Position numbers and translations under genes: made by a program
Notes under the pieces: model-generated
Told to the model about the DNA's origin: nothing
The model's input: only the letters and a program-made list of their open reading frames with translations
Database searches by the model: none
Shown here: in pieces, positions 9,325-20,025 of the stretch
How the letters are laid out: each line of letters opens with the position of its first letter
Position numbering within the stretch: position 1 is the stretch's first letter
DNA from: an uncultured Marinilabiliaceae bacterium
GTDB taxonomy: Bacteria > Bacteroidota > Bacteroidia > Bacteroidales > Marinilabiliaceae
Direction: 5' to 3'
NCBI GenBank assembly: GCA_937920475.1
Contig: CALEUX010000074.1
Coordinates: forward strand, 1 to 64,000
Length of the DNA: 64,000 bases

Positions 9325-12300
9325 TCACTGCTGACTTGTCACCACCATCTGGTTCAGAATTTGTTGAATTTCATCCAGACTTGTAATTCCTGGCATAACC
9401 AACAGAAGTTTTCCTTGTTTTTCTTCCATTTTGGCTTTTTTGGGATTTGCCTGAAGCCATTTTAAAATGTTGCCAAAAATATCTGATTTGTAGAACGCTG
9501 ATTCGGGGTTGCTGATAAAGAAAATGCGAATGGTATTGTTTTTAAAGACAAGCTTTTCAATGCCCAGACTCCTTGCTGTTATCCTGATTTTTACAATGTT
9601 CAGTAATCCTTCGGCCTGATGGGGTGGTTCACCAAAACGGTCGGTTAAATTATGATTGAACGTTTCAAGTTGTTCTATTTCAGTTATATTATCTAACTCG
9701 CGGTATAAATCCATCCGCTCGGTTATATTTCCAATATAATGCTCGGGGAACCGAACTTCTTCATCGGTTTCAATCTGGCAATCTGCCACAAAATGAAGTG
9801 AGGGGGTTTCATTGTTTTCTATTGCTCCTGATGCGAGTTCAGGATATTCCGATTCACGAAGCTCCAAGAGTGCCTCCTGAAGAATACGTTGATAGGTTTC
9901 GTAGCCAATGTCGGCAATATATCCGCTTTGTTCGGCGCCAAGTATATTGCCGGCACCACGAATATCCAAATCCTGCATGGCAATGTTAAAGCCGCTTCCC
10001 AACTCAGAAAACTCTTCAAGTATTTTAAGCCTTTTACGGGCATCGTTGGTGAGGGTGCTAATGGGTGGTGCCAGCAGGTAACAAAAAGCTTTTTTGTTGG
10101 AGCGGCCTACCCGTCCGCGCAATTGATGGAGTTCGCTTAAACCAAATTGATGTGCATTGTTGATGATGATGGTGTTGGCATTAGGAATATCCAATCCTGA
10201 TTCAATAATGGTGGTTGCAATTAAAACATCGTAATCGCCTTCAATAAAATCGAGCATTATGGATTCGAGTTTCTGTCCTTCCATCTGGCCATGAGCCACA
10301 ACCGTTTTAACTGTGGGCAGAATTCGGTTTATGAGCCCCTCAATTTCCAGAATATTATTCACCCGGTTATTGATAACAAACACCTGCCCGTTTCTTTCAA
10401 CTTCGTAAAGTATAGCTTCCTTTATAATTTCTTCATTAAATGTATGCAATTCTGTAACAATTGGATGCCTGTTTGGAGGTGGTGTGTTAAGTATTGATAA
10501 ATCGCGGGCCCCCATCAATGAAAATTGCAGCGTACGTGGAATCGGAGTGGCTGTGAGCGTAAGGGTGTCAACATTTACTTTCAGCTCTTTAAGTTTTTCT
10601 TTTACTGACACGCCAAAGCGCTGTTCCTCATCCACAATGAGCAGTCCAAGGTCTTTAAATTCAACGTCTTTGCCAATTAAACGATGTGTGCCAATCAGGA
10701 CATCTACTTTCCCTTCTTTTAAATCATGCAAGGTTTTTTTTACCTCGGCGGCTTTTCTCAGTCGGCTGACATATTCTACCCGGCAGGGAAAATCTTTTAA
10801 CCTTTCTCTAAAAGTTCGGTAGTGTTGCAATGCTAATATTGTGGTAGGAACCAGCAACGCCACCTGCTTATTGTCGGTTACAGCCTTAAAGGCCGCCCTG
10901 ATGGCAATTTCCGTTTTGCCAAAGCCAACATCGCCACATACCAAACGGTCCATGGGACTGCGGTTTTCCATATCGGCTTTAACGGCTAGGGTTGATTTAT
11001 ACTGGTCGGGGGTATCTTCGTACATAAAAGATGCTTCCAGCTCTTTTTGCAGGTAAGAATCGGGTGAAAAGGCAAATCCTGGTTCTGCTTTTCTGCGGGC
11101 ATACAATGCAATTAATTCTCTGGCAATATCTTTAACCTTTGTCTTGGTCTTATCTTTCATCTTTTGCCAGGCACTGGACCCCAGTTTGTTAATGCGAGGA
11201 GGTTCGCCTTCCTGTCCCTTGAATTTGCTAATCCGATGCAGGGAGTGAATGTTTACCAGAAGCACATCATTATCGCGATAAACCAATCGAATGGCTTCCT
11301 GTTTTTTCCCATTGACTTCGGTGGTTACCAAACCTCCAAAACGGCCCACACCATGGTCAACATGAACCACGTAATCGCCGGGGTTTAACCGGGTTAATTC
11401 CTTAAGAGTTACTGCCTGACGGGCTGCTTTAGCCTGATCGGTTCTCAGTGAAAATTTATGGTACCGGTCAAAAATCTGATGGTCGGTATAAACGCACCAT
11501 TTTAAATCATGATCCACAAACCCTTCATGCAAGGCATGTCCAATTTCGTTGTACTGAAGGTCACTTCCTTTGTCGGCAAAAATCTGCCGCAAACGTTCCA
11601 GTTGCCTTGGGTTGCCCGAAAGAACATATACCGCATACCCTTCGCTTTGCCTTTCTTTAATATTCTCTTCCAATAGCGGGAAATGCTTGTGAAAGACTGG
11701 CTGAGGCGACATGTTGAATTCAATGGTGGTGTCGGTCTTCCATCCCTGAGTGTTGGCCCAAACCACAAGTGGACGTGGCTTCACCAAATCAGCAAAAGTT
11801 TGTCCATTAATTAATACTCCCTTTTTTACAGGAGCCGATTCCTCATGCCGTGAAATTTCTGATTGCTCAACTTTCTTAAAAATCAGATCCATTTTGGATG
11901 TTATTACAGAAGGTGCATCCATCCATAGAATAACATTCGAAGGCATAAAAGATGGCAGAGGAATTAGTTCATCCTCGTTTGTTTGCATCAAATCAGGGAT
12001 GATTACAATTTCTTCGTAAGCGGTTTTCGAGAGTTGCGATTCAATATCAAACGACCGGATACTTTCAATATCATCTCCAAAAAAATCAATCCGGAAAGGT
12101 TCTTCAAATGAGTAGCTAAAAACATCCAGAATAGAACCTCTTACTGAAAACTGACCGGGTTCGTATACAAAATCGGTTCGCTTAAATCCCAGCTCTTTTA
12201 AAAAATCGACAATAAACCCAGGATCTGTTTTTTCGTTCTTTTTTATGGTTATGGTTTGGTTGTCGAGGGTCTTAAGCTGAGGCGCCTTTTCCATCAAGGC

Positions 12301-12690
12301 CTCGGGAAATGAAATGTAAAACTGTCCTAATCTGGCATTACGAAGATTTTGTAACGCCTCGGTACGAAGTATTGCCTGGTTGCTGTCAATATGTCCAAAC
12401 TCCGGAGATCTTTTATAGGATGAGGGTAAGAAAAAAACAAACTCATCGCCTAACAACTGGGCTAAATCGTGATATAAATAAGCAGCCTCCTCTTTCTCTG
12501 ATGCTATTATAAAATGCGGGGAGCTATTTCGTTGGGTGCTTGCCAATAATGCCAATGCAGATCCTGAAAGGCCTTTAAGATATACGGTCCCATGTTGCCT
12601 GGCAAACCACTCATTTACTTCAGTGATTTGAGGGTGATTAGTAAAATCTGTTATCAAAGAGCTGATGTAGCCCATACTTTTTGCGGCCAA
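9325..12690 (-). CDS. mfd: Transcription-repair coupling factor
   Basis: CarD-like 'PGDYVVHVDHGVGRFGG', helicase 'LVCGDVGFGKTEIAIRAAFKA', 'DEEQRFGV', TRCF C-terminal domain. Confidence 0.97.
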   Translation of the reverse strand: MAAKSMGYISSLITDFTNHPQITEVNEWFARQHGTVYLKGLSGSALALLASTQRNSSPHFIIASEKEEAAYLYHDLAQLLGDEFVFFLPSSYKRSPEFGHIDSNQAILRTEALQNLRNARLGQFYISFPEALMEKAPQLKTLDNQTITIKKNEKTDPGFIVDFLKELGFKRTDFVYEPGQFSVRGSILDVFSYSFEEPFRIDFFGDDIESIRSFDIESQLSKTAYEEIVIIPDLMQTNEDELIPLPSFMPSNVILWMDAPSVITSKMDLIFKKVEQSEISRHEESAPVKKGVLINGQTFADLVKPRPLVVWANTQGWKTDTTIEFNMSPQPVFHKHFPLLEENIKERQSEGYAVYVLSGNPRQLERLRQIFADKGSDLQYNEIGHALHEGFVDHDLKWCVYTDHQIFDRYHKFSLRTDQAKAARQAVTLKELTRLNPGDYVVHVDHGVGRFGGLVTTEVNGKKQEAIRLVYRDNDVLLVNIHSLHRISKFKGQEGEPPRINKLGSSAWQKMKDKTKTKVKDIARELIALYARRKAEPGFAFSPDSYLQKELEASFMYEDTPDQYKSTLAVKADMENRSPMDRLVCGDVGFGKTEIAIRAAFKAVTDNKQVALLVPTTILALQHYRTFRERLKDFPCRVEYVSRLRKAAEVKKTLHDLKEGKVDVLIGTHRLIGKDVEFKDLGLLIVDEEQRFGVSVKEKLKELKVNVDTLTLTATPIPRTLQFSLMGARDLSILNTPPPNRHPIVTELHTFNEEIIKEAILYEVERNGQVFVINNRVNNILEIEGLINRILPTVKTVVAHGQMEGQKLESIMLDFIEGDYDVLIATTIIESGLDIPNANTIIINNAHQFGLSELHQLRGRVGRSNKKAFCYLLAPPISTLTNDARKRLKILEEFSELGSGFNIAMQDLDIRGAGNILGAEQSGYIADIGYETYQRILQEALLELRESEYPELASGAIENNETPSLHFVADCQIETDEEVRFPEHYIGNITERMDLYRELDNITEIEQLETFNHNLTDRFGEPPHQAEGLLNIVKIRITARSLGIEKLVFKNNTIRIFFISNPESAFYKSDIFGNILKWLQANPKKAKMEEKQGKLLLVMPGITSLDEIQQILNQMVVTSQQ

Positions 12691-12880
12691 AATTAATTAA
12701 AATTCATTCTTGTGCGAATTTTTAAACTCTCTATCATTAGTGTCCGATTAAATTTTTAGAATTTACCTGAGTGTGTTTGCATATAAGGGAATCGGTAGTT
12801 TTTTGTTTTACAGGGGTTATCTTTCCGCCTCAGAGAAACGATAGTTCTTTGATTCCATAAAAGGTTATAATTACATCAAA

Positions 12881-12984
12881 AATTTCCGTTAAGAAAATCA
12901 GATTAATTGACGTTAAGAAATCCGGGCTGTTTGAGCGTAGCGAGTTCCCGGATTTTAGTCAATTAATATGATTTTTAGGAAATT
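12881..12984. repeat. Long imperfect inverted repeat
   Basis: Left arm 12881-12926 AATTTCCGTTAAGAAAATCAGATTAATTGACGTTAAGAAATCCGGG versus right arm 12947-12984; 20-nt loop CTGTTTGAGCGTAGCGAGTT. Confidence 0.8.
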
Positions 12985-13657
12985 ATCTGCAGCGGCGGCA
13001 TTTTTTAACTCCGTTGAATTTTGCTACGCTCGGCATTGATGCCAACAAGTTTGCTCACTGCGCTCACTCAAAGCAAAATGTGCTTACTTTTTTTTGCTGC
13101 AGTGGAGCGAAGCGGATCATGAATGCCTTAAAAAGAAAACACGAATGAATAAAAAAAGTAATCCCGATTCATCGGGAGAGCACTTAAACAAAGAATGTAT
13201 TTTTTACCGGACAATAGTGTATTGTTTTGATGTTTTCTATTTGTATAACAAAAAAAAAGGATAGAGCAGGATAGAAAAAAGTGGGATAAACCAAGGTAAC
13301 ATAGAAATAAAACCGATTATTGCTTTATTATGTCAATTTAGTAATTATAAGAATCAGAAAAACAAGTAAATAATGAAATTTGATTGAAGTTATTTGGTCG
13401 TTAATAAAGGTTAAAAAATATTGAATAATACAAATATTTGACAAAAAAATATTAGCTGAACTTAACTATTGCCCTTAATTTTGACTTTAGTTTGTAAGTG
13501 TTGGTTTAACACTTATATGAAATGTAATTTGTGGGGAATCGTAAATGTGAATTGATAATAGAATATAAGGCGTTGTGAGTCTTTTAACAAGAGTATTCAT
13601 CAAATATCCATTATTAATATAAACCCACAGTGAATATCAAATTTTAATTTAAATCTT

Positions 13658-16600
13658 ATGACAAAAAATCTGCGTTTGTTGTCTGTTTTATTTCTACTCA
13701 GTTGCCATATTCTGGCAATTGGGCAGGCAAGAACAGTCACAGGTAAGGTGACTGACAACACCAACGAGCCTTTACCGGGTGTATCAATCCTGATTGAAGG
13801 TACCACCACCGGTGTGGTTTCCGACTTAGACGGAAATTATAGAGTTGAATTGGCTCCCGGACAAGACTTTTTGCGATTCAGCTTTATCGGTTTTACGGAG
13901 CAGCGCATTAATGTTGCCAACCGCTCAACTGTTAATGTTGTATTGATGCCTTCTGACCTGATGCTTAGTGATGTTACCATTGTAGCAGTAGGTTATGGTA
14001 ATATGAAGAAGAGTGATATAGCCGGAGCCAGTGTTTCGGTAAGTGGTGACCAGTTAACCAGCACCCTTTCCGCCAATATTGATCAGGCTTTGCAAGGAAA
14101 GGCTGCAGGTGTTACTGCCGTAATCACTTCAGGACAGCCAGGAGCTTCTGTATCTATCAGGATTCGGGGTCAGGGTACACTGAGCTCCAACGCCGCAGAA
14201 CCACTTTATATTATTGATGGTATACAGGTTCAGAACGTTTCACAAGGTGGACATTCAGTAGGTTTGGGAGATAAACTGGGGAATGGTCCTGTTGGAACAT
14301 TCAGTGGCGGATTATCGTCGATTAACCCTTCCGACATTCTCTCAATGGAAATTTTAAAGGACGCCTCGGCTACTGCCATTTATGGTTCGAGAGGTGCCAA
14401 TGGCGTTGTTATTATTACCACCAAACGAGGTAAAGCCGGCGATGCCAAATTTAACTATGAATTTAACTATGGTGTTCAATCACAGGCAAAGAAGCTGGAC
14501 TTGCTTAATCTGCGTCAATTTGCTGAGTACAGCAATTCTGTTTCTGCCGAAACTGCCGGACGCGATCCAAGGATTGAGTTTGCAGATCCTTCATTACTTG
14601 GAAAAGGAACCGATTGGCAGGGTGCTGTTTTCAGAACTGCTCCAATGCAATCGCACCAGATTAGTGCTCAGGGTGGTACCGAAAAATCTACCTATTATAT
14701 TTCAGGAAGTTATTTCCAGCAGGATGGTATCGTAATCGGGTCCGACTTTGAACGTTTTACAGGCCGGGTTAATCTTGATTCAGAGTTGAAAAAGTGGTGG
14801 AAAATAGGAACCAGCATTACCTTGTCGCAATCGCAGGATAATCTTGGTTTGAACAACAGTGATGAAGGTATCATCAGTATAGCCTTACGCAGCTCTCCGG
14901 ATGTTCCTATTTATAATACCGATGGGTCGTGGTCGGGCGATGAGCGCGAGGGTTCAGGTGGTAGCATCAACCCCATTGCCAAGGCACTTGATGAAGATAT
15001 TCGCCTCAAAAGAACCAACTTCAGAGCAAGTGTTTACAGCGAAATTACCTTTATGAAAGGGCTGTCGTTGAGAACTGAAGCAGGTACCGATTTGAGCTAT
15101 ACAAATGCCTATACTTTTAAACCAACCTATAAATATGGCAAGATTGAAAACATTACCAACGAAGCTCGCCGACAATACAGTCAGAATGTTAGCTGGGAAT
15201 TGAAAAACTTTGTAACCTATAGCAATACATTCGATAAGCACAACCTGACGCTGATGGGCGGACAGGAAGTTCAGGAATGGAAATGGGAATATTTGAGCGG
15301 GGCAAGCTCTGGTTTGTCGAGCAACGATATTCAATCACCAGGATTGGGCGACCCAACCACCATGCGTGTTGGTTCAGGTTTTGGCAGTGGAGCCATGGCT
15401 TCATTTTTCTCAAGGGCTGCCTATAACTTTGCCGATAAATATTATGCAACTTATATTTTCCGTTACGACGGTTCGTCGAACTTTGGACCTGAAAACCGCT
15501 GGGCGCCGTTCCATGCTACTTCGGCTATGTGGCGGGTTTCCAACGAACCATTCTGGGAAAGTCTTGCAACGGTGATTCCAAACTTCCGGATTCGTGCCGG
15601 ATGGGGACAAACCGGTAATGCCGCTATTGGAGGTTATCGCTGGGGTGCTTCTATTACCAAAATGCCTACAGGTCTTGGTATGGGATATCGCCAAAGCAAC
15701 ATTGCCAACCCTTATATTCATTGGGAGAAGCAGGAGCAAACCAACTTTGGTATTGACTTAGGTATATTGCAAAGCCGTATTAATCTTGTGCTCGAGATTT
15801 ACGACAAAACTTCTACCGATATGCTAATGGAAATGCAGCTGCCTTCGTACATGGGAACAAGAGGAAACGCATCGGCAAGGCTAAATCCGCCAATGGGTAA
15901 CTTCGGTAAAATACAAAACAGAGGCGTTGAAATTTCTTTAAATACTCGTCCTTTGGTAGGCGCTGTTAAATGGGACAGCGATTTGGCCATTACCTTTAAT
16001 AAAAACAAACTGCTGGGATTGTCGGACACGCCATCGGCCCATATTGAAGGTTACGGACAGTGGACTGACGTGGTTAGTTTGACAGAGATTGGACAATCGT
16101 TGTATAATTTCTATGGTTATGTGGTTGATGGGGTTTATACCAGTAAACAGGACATCCTCAATAGCCCCCGACCAGAGAAGTTTCCGAAAACAGACTCTAA
16201 TGGTGATTTGGTTTGGGACAGAGGCTCAACCACCTGGGTTGGCGACCTCAAGTTTAAAGATATATCTGGGCCAAACGGCAAACCTGATGGTATTATTGAC
16301 TCTTACGACCGGACCAATATTGGTTCACCACTGCCAAAATTCACTTTTGGTTTTAACAACACCGTTTCCTACAAGAATTTTGAGCTGAATGTGTATGTGT
16401 ATGGCTCATACGGCAATAAAGTATTGAATTACATTGGCCGCAGTTTGAGTGGGATGAACAGCCTATGGAATAACCAGTTGGCTTCGGTAACCGACCGCAC
16501 ATTGCTTGGCCCTATCGATGCTGGTAAAAAATACTATGATAACGAAGGCCGTGAATTTGAAAACTGGTTCAACGATATCGATAATGTTCAAGTCGTTCGT

Positions 16601-16927
16601 ATGGGAAAAGACAATATGCCCCGTGCTATTCTTGGCGACCCCAATGGCAACAACCGCCTGTCTGACCGTTGGATTGAAGATGGATCTTATCTGAGATTCC
16701 GTAACATAACACTGTCGTACTATGTTCCTAAACGTTGGACAAGCAAAGTAGGCATCGATAACCTGAAAGTTTATACCAACCTTCAGAACATGTGGACCAT
16801 CACCAACTACACCGGGTTAGATCCAGAAATTGGCGCCAGTCAAACCAGTTCAAATGTATATGGATTGGACAATGGCCGCTATCCTTCGCCCAGAATCTAC
16901 TCATTTGGTGTTAATGTTTCTTTTTAA
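13658..16927 (+). CDS. SusC/RagA-family TonB-linked outer membrane protein
   Basis: CarboxypepD_reg-like N-terminus, TonB plug 'PLYIIDGIQV...ILKDASATAIYGSRGANGVVIITTKRGK'. Confidence 0.97.
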   Translation: MTKNLRLLSVLFLLSCHILAIGQARTVTGKVTDNTNEPLPGVSILIEGTTTGVVSDLDGNYRVELAPGQDFLRFSFIGFTEQRINVANRSTVNVVLMPSDLMLSDVTIVAVGYGNMKKSDIAGASVSVSGDQLTSTLSANIDQALQGKAAGVTAVITSGQPGASVSIRIRGQGTLSSNAAEPLYIIDGIQVQNVSQGGHSVGLGDKLGNGPVGTFSGGLSSINPSDILSMEILKDASATAIYGSRGANGVVIITTKRGKAGDAKFNYEFNYGVQSQAKKLDLLNLRQFAEYSNSVSAETAGRDPRIEFADPSLLGKGTDWQGAVFRTAPMQSHQISAQGGTEKSTYYISGSYFQQDGIVIGSDFERFTGRVNLDSELKKWWKIGTSITLSQSQDNLGLNNSDEGIISIALRSSPDVPIYNTDGSWSGDEREGSGGSINPIAKALDEDIRLKRTNFRASVYSEITFMKGLSLRTEAGTDLSYTNAYTFKPTYKYGKIENITNEARRQYSQNVSWELKNFVTYSNTFDKHNLTLMGGQEVQEWKWEYLSGASSGLSSNDIQSPGLGDPTTMRVGSGFGSGAMASFFSRAAYNFADKYYATYIFRYDGSSNFGPENRWAPFHATSAMWRVSNEPFWESLATVIPNFRIRAGWGQTGNAAIGGYRWGASITKMPTGLGMGYRQSNIANPYIHWEKQEQTNFGIDLGILQSRINLVLEIYDKTSTDMLMEMQLPSYMGTRGNASARLNPPMGNFGKIQNRGVEISLNTRPLVGAVKWDSDLAITFNKNKLLGLSDTPSAHIEGYGQWTDVVSLTEIGQSLYNFYGYVVDGVYTSKQDILNSPRPEKFPKTDSNGDLVWDRGSTTWVGDLKFKDISGPNGKPDGIIDSYDRTNIGSPLPKFTFGFNNTVSYKNFELNVYVYGSYGNKVLNYIGRSLSGMNSLWNNQLASVTDRTLLGPIDAGKKYYDNEGREFENWFNDIDNVQVVRMGKDNMPRAILGDPNGNNRLSDRWIEDGSYLRFRNITLSYYVPKRWTSKVGIDNLKVYTNLQNMWTITNYTGLDPEIGASQTSSNVYGLDNGRYPSPRIYSFGVNVSF

Positions 16928-16948
16928 ACCCAATGAAATTAGGTAATT

Positions 16949-18649
16949 ATGAAAAAGTATATAATCAATATTAAAGTTTTGGCTTTGTTTGCGATACTTT
17001 TTGTCGCAACAGCCTGTGAGGACTTCCTGCATCGTCCTACCGAAGATGCATATACCATTGATGGGTTTTACCAAACCAATGAGCAGTGTTTTCAGGCGGC
17101 TAACATCCTGTACAATTCGCCCTGGTACGATTTTCAAAGAGGATATATCTGGATTGGCGATCAGCTTGCCGGTAATATTTATACAGGTACCTCGGATATG
17201 TACCAGAACTTCAACCTGAGTTCTTCAAACGAAGATTTAACCAATGCTTCAAACTCATTGTGGCTGGTGAATGGTCATGCCAATGCAGTTATTGAAAATA
17301 TCGCATCCAAGGCAGGGCCAAATGTAAGCACATCGGTAAAAAACACAGTTACAGGTGAAGCTATGACTATGAAAGCTTTGGCTTATTTTTATCTGGTGCG
17401 TATTTGGGGAGAAATTCCAATTATCCACAGCAACAGTGCCGTTATTGGTGCAGGAACCTCGAATAAGTTAAAGAAAAATCGTATTGAAGATGTGTACGAG
17501 TATATCGAAAGAACTTTGCTCAAAGCCATTGAACTGCTTCCTGAGCAAAATGCCCAGGGAAGAATCAATAAATATTCTGCTGCAGGGTTATTGGCTAAAG
17601 TGTATCTGACTCGCTCAGGATTAAACCAAACCGGAACCAGAGACCAAAATTATCTTGACAAAGCGAAAACTTATGCCAAAATGGTGATTGATGAGTATCC
17701 TGGTAAACTTGAGCCTGTTTACAGCAATTTGTTTCGCATCAGCACAGGTAATTACAACTCAGAAAACCTGATATCCTGGCGGTGGACCATTTCTGACCAG
17801 TGGACTTCTCAGAACTCTATCCAATCGGATGTGGCATTGACCAATTTCACCGGAATGGCCGACACCTGGGGAACATGGCGTGGCTTAACCATCGATTTGC
17901 AACGATTGTTTGGTGAAGACCCAAGAAATGATACCCGCGTTACCAACGATACCCGCCGTAAAGCCACTATGATGATGCGGGGCGACCACTACCCATACTT
18001 TTGGCGACATGTGGGTGGTTTTATCGCAACGTTTAACGACGATAACAATGTAGCCGGCGCTTCGTTTGGTGTGCCAACAGGGGCCAATATGGTTAAACAC
18101 ATAGTGGGCCACGTTGAAGGCGACCATAAAGCAGAGAATGGGCGCAATGGCGACCGCATGGCTACCGACCTTGCCACCCACGTTCTCCGCCTGGCCGATG
18201 TTTATCTGATTTATGCTGAAGCCATCCTTGGAAATAATGCGAAAACCAGTGATTCTGAAGCCTTGAAATATTTTAACCTTGTTCGCAACAGGGCTATGGC
18301 AAGTGCTGTACCTTTTACAGAGCTCACTTTTGAAGATATTTTTAAGGAAAGACGTAAGGAGTTTGCCTGTGAGGGTGATAACTGGTATGATTTTGTTCGG
18401 CTGTCGTATTACAACGCATCACAAGCCATCAGTTGGATTAACAATCAGGAGCGCGGAAGTTATAACAACCTGACAGCTTTCTTTAAAAATGAAACTGCGG
18501 TAGAAAATGTAACCGTTAATACATTTAAGGTTACTGTAACCGAGGCTGTTTTCAAACTACCATTTCCTGAGATTGACCTGGCTATTAACCCAAATTTGCA
18601 GCCACAGGTACCAGCTGTACCGTTTGACTTCAACTCAATACCATATTAA
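16949..18649 (+). CDS. SusD/RagB-family nutrient-binding outer membrane lipoprotein
   Basis: Lipobox 'VATACEDFLHRPTED', SusD C-terminal 'RLADVYLIYAEAILGN...FKERRKEFACEGDNWYDFVRL'. Confidence 0.96.
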   Translation: MKKYIINIKVLALFAILFVATACEDFLHRPTEDAYTIDGFYQTNEQCFQAANILYNSPWYDFQRGYIWIGDQLAGNIYTGTSDMYQNFNLSSSNEDLTNASNSLWLVNGHANAVIENIASKAGPNVSTSVKNTVTGEAMTMKALAYFYLVRIWGEIPIIHSNSAVIGAGTSNKLKKNRIEDVYEYIERTLLKAIELLPEQNAQGRINKYSAAGLLAKVYLTRSGLNQTGTRDQNYLDKAKTYAKMVIDEYPGKLEPVYSNLFRISTGNYNSENLISWRWTISDQWTSQNSIQSDVALTNFTGMADTWGTWRGLTIDLQRLFGEDPRNDTRVTNDTRRKATMMMRGDHYPYFWRHVGGFIATFNDDNNVAGASFGVPTGANMVKHIVGHVEGDHKAENGRNGDRMATDLATHVLRLADVYLIYAEAILGNNAKTSDSEALKYFNLVRNRAMASAVPFTELTFEDIFKERRKEFACEGDNWYDFVRLSYYNASQAISWINNQERGSYNNLTAFFKNETAVENVTVNTFKVTVTEAVFKLPFPEIDLAINPNLQPQVPAVPFDFNSIPY

Positions 18650-18762
18650 TTTTACATAGTATTAAAGATATGCATCGTATGAAACACCCATGTATTGCCA
18701 ATAATAGTAGTATAGAAAGTACTACATGGGTTGTTCCATCATCCCTTTAAAAAAAACTTATT

Positions 18763-19998
18763 ATGATGAAAAATAATATATTTAAAAGCTCACCACTTTG
18801 GATTGTGGCGCTTTTACTGGGGAGCATTTTTTCAGGGTTGGTTTTTCAGTCCTGCGAAAGTGATGACTCAGACGACACGGCCATTCCCGAAATTATGTAT
18901 GTACGCGTTACCGACCGCGAAAAATCAGACTCACTTGTGGTTAGTGCCTTTTTGGGAAACACCATAGCATTGGTTGGTAAAAATCTGGGTAATGTAAAGG
19001 AGGTTTGGTTTAACGACCAATCGGCAAAGCTTAATGTTAATTACATCACCAATCATTCAATAATTGTAACCATCCCCAATAAAATTCCGGATGTTGTTAC
19101 CAATGAGATAACCCTTGTTACTAAAAAGGGAATCAGCTCAAAGTATTCTTTTAAGGTAAATGTTCCTGCACCATTGCTAAATTCAATGCTTTGCGAGTAT
19201 GTAAAAGATGGAGAAACGGCTGTTATTAAAGGTAATTTCTTTATTGACGATGAGAATGTGCCGCTTCAGGTGTTTTTCCCAGGCAATATCCCAGGGGAAG
19301 TACAATCGGTTTCTATCAATGAAATCCATGTTAAAGTTCCTGCCGGTGCCGGTGTAGGCCCTATTACTGTGAGAAGTATTTACGGGCAGTCGCGTTCAAG
19401 TTTCTATTTCCGCGACGACCGTGGGTTTATTCTCGACTGGGACAATCTGAATGCAGCTGGTGGCTGGAGATCGGGAGTCATCAGAAACAACAATCCGGTA
19501 CAGGGCATTTCGGGCAATTATGTTTATTTTGCAGGAGACCTTGCCGGAGATAACTCATCGTGGAACGAGGATGGATTCTCATTTAACTTATGGGGAACTG
19601 CCAATGGAAGGCCTCAAGGGGATTTGTTTGATATTCCTATTGCAGATGCTGTTTTGAAATTTGAGGTCTATGTGGTTCAGTCTTGGTCGGCAAGTGCATT
19701 GCAAATGATTTTCACACCTTGGTCAACCTCAGGAACCAACTCATACATTGCTGATGGAAAAACTCCAAGAGGCTTATGGTATCCATGGAGAAGTACCGGT
19801 TCATTTAAAACCGACGGCTGGATTACTGTTACGTTCCCATTAACAGATTTTAAATACGACCATGTTGGTACCCAGCTTGAAGTTGCTGAAGCCGGTAAAT
19901 TTGGCGGATTAACATTCTTTGTTTACCATGGTGGCGTTGAAGGAACAGATTGTTCGCCTGTTATTTGTATCGACAATATTCGCGTTGTTCCCAAGTAG
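18763..19998 (+). CDS. IPT/TIG-domain surface glycan-binding protein (SusE/F-position)
   Basis: Lipobox 'VFQSCESD', TIG domains, C-terminal 'FILDWDNLNAAGGWRSGV...' domain. Confidence 0.82.
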   Translation: MMKNNIFKSSPLWIVALLLGSIFSGLVFQSCESDDSDDTAIPEIMYVRVTDREKSDSLVVSAFLGNTIALVGKNLGNVKEVWFNDQSAKLNVNYITNHSIIVTIPNKIPDVVTNEITLVTKKGISSKYSFKVNVPAPLLNSMLCEYVKDGETAVIKGNFFIDDENVPLQVFFPGNIPGEVQSVSINEIHVKVPAGAGVGPITVRSIYGQSRSSFYFRDDRGFILDWDNLNAAGGWRSGVIRNNNPVQGISGNYVYFAGDLAGDNSSWNEDGFSFNLWGTANGRPQGDLFDIPIADAVLKFEVYVVQSWSASALQMIFTPWSTSGTNSYIADGKTPRGLWYPWRSTGSFKTDGWITVTFPLTDFKYDHVGTQLEVAEAGKFGGLTFFVYHGGVEGTDCSPVICIDNIRVVPK

Positions 19999-20025
19999 AG
20001 TTATTAACCAGATAATTGAAAAGAT

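Noticed and set aside
9798-12512. Numerous antisense ORFs within mfd (and likewise within tkt, parC, parE, susC)
   Set aside because: Shadow ORFs of well-supported genes on the other strand.
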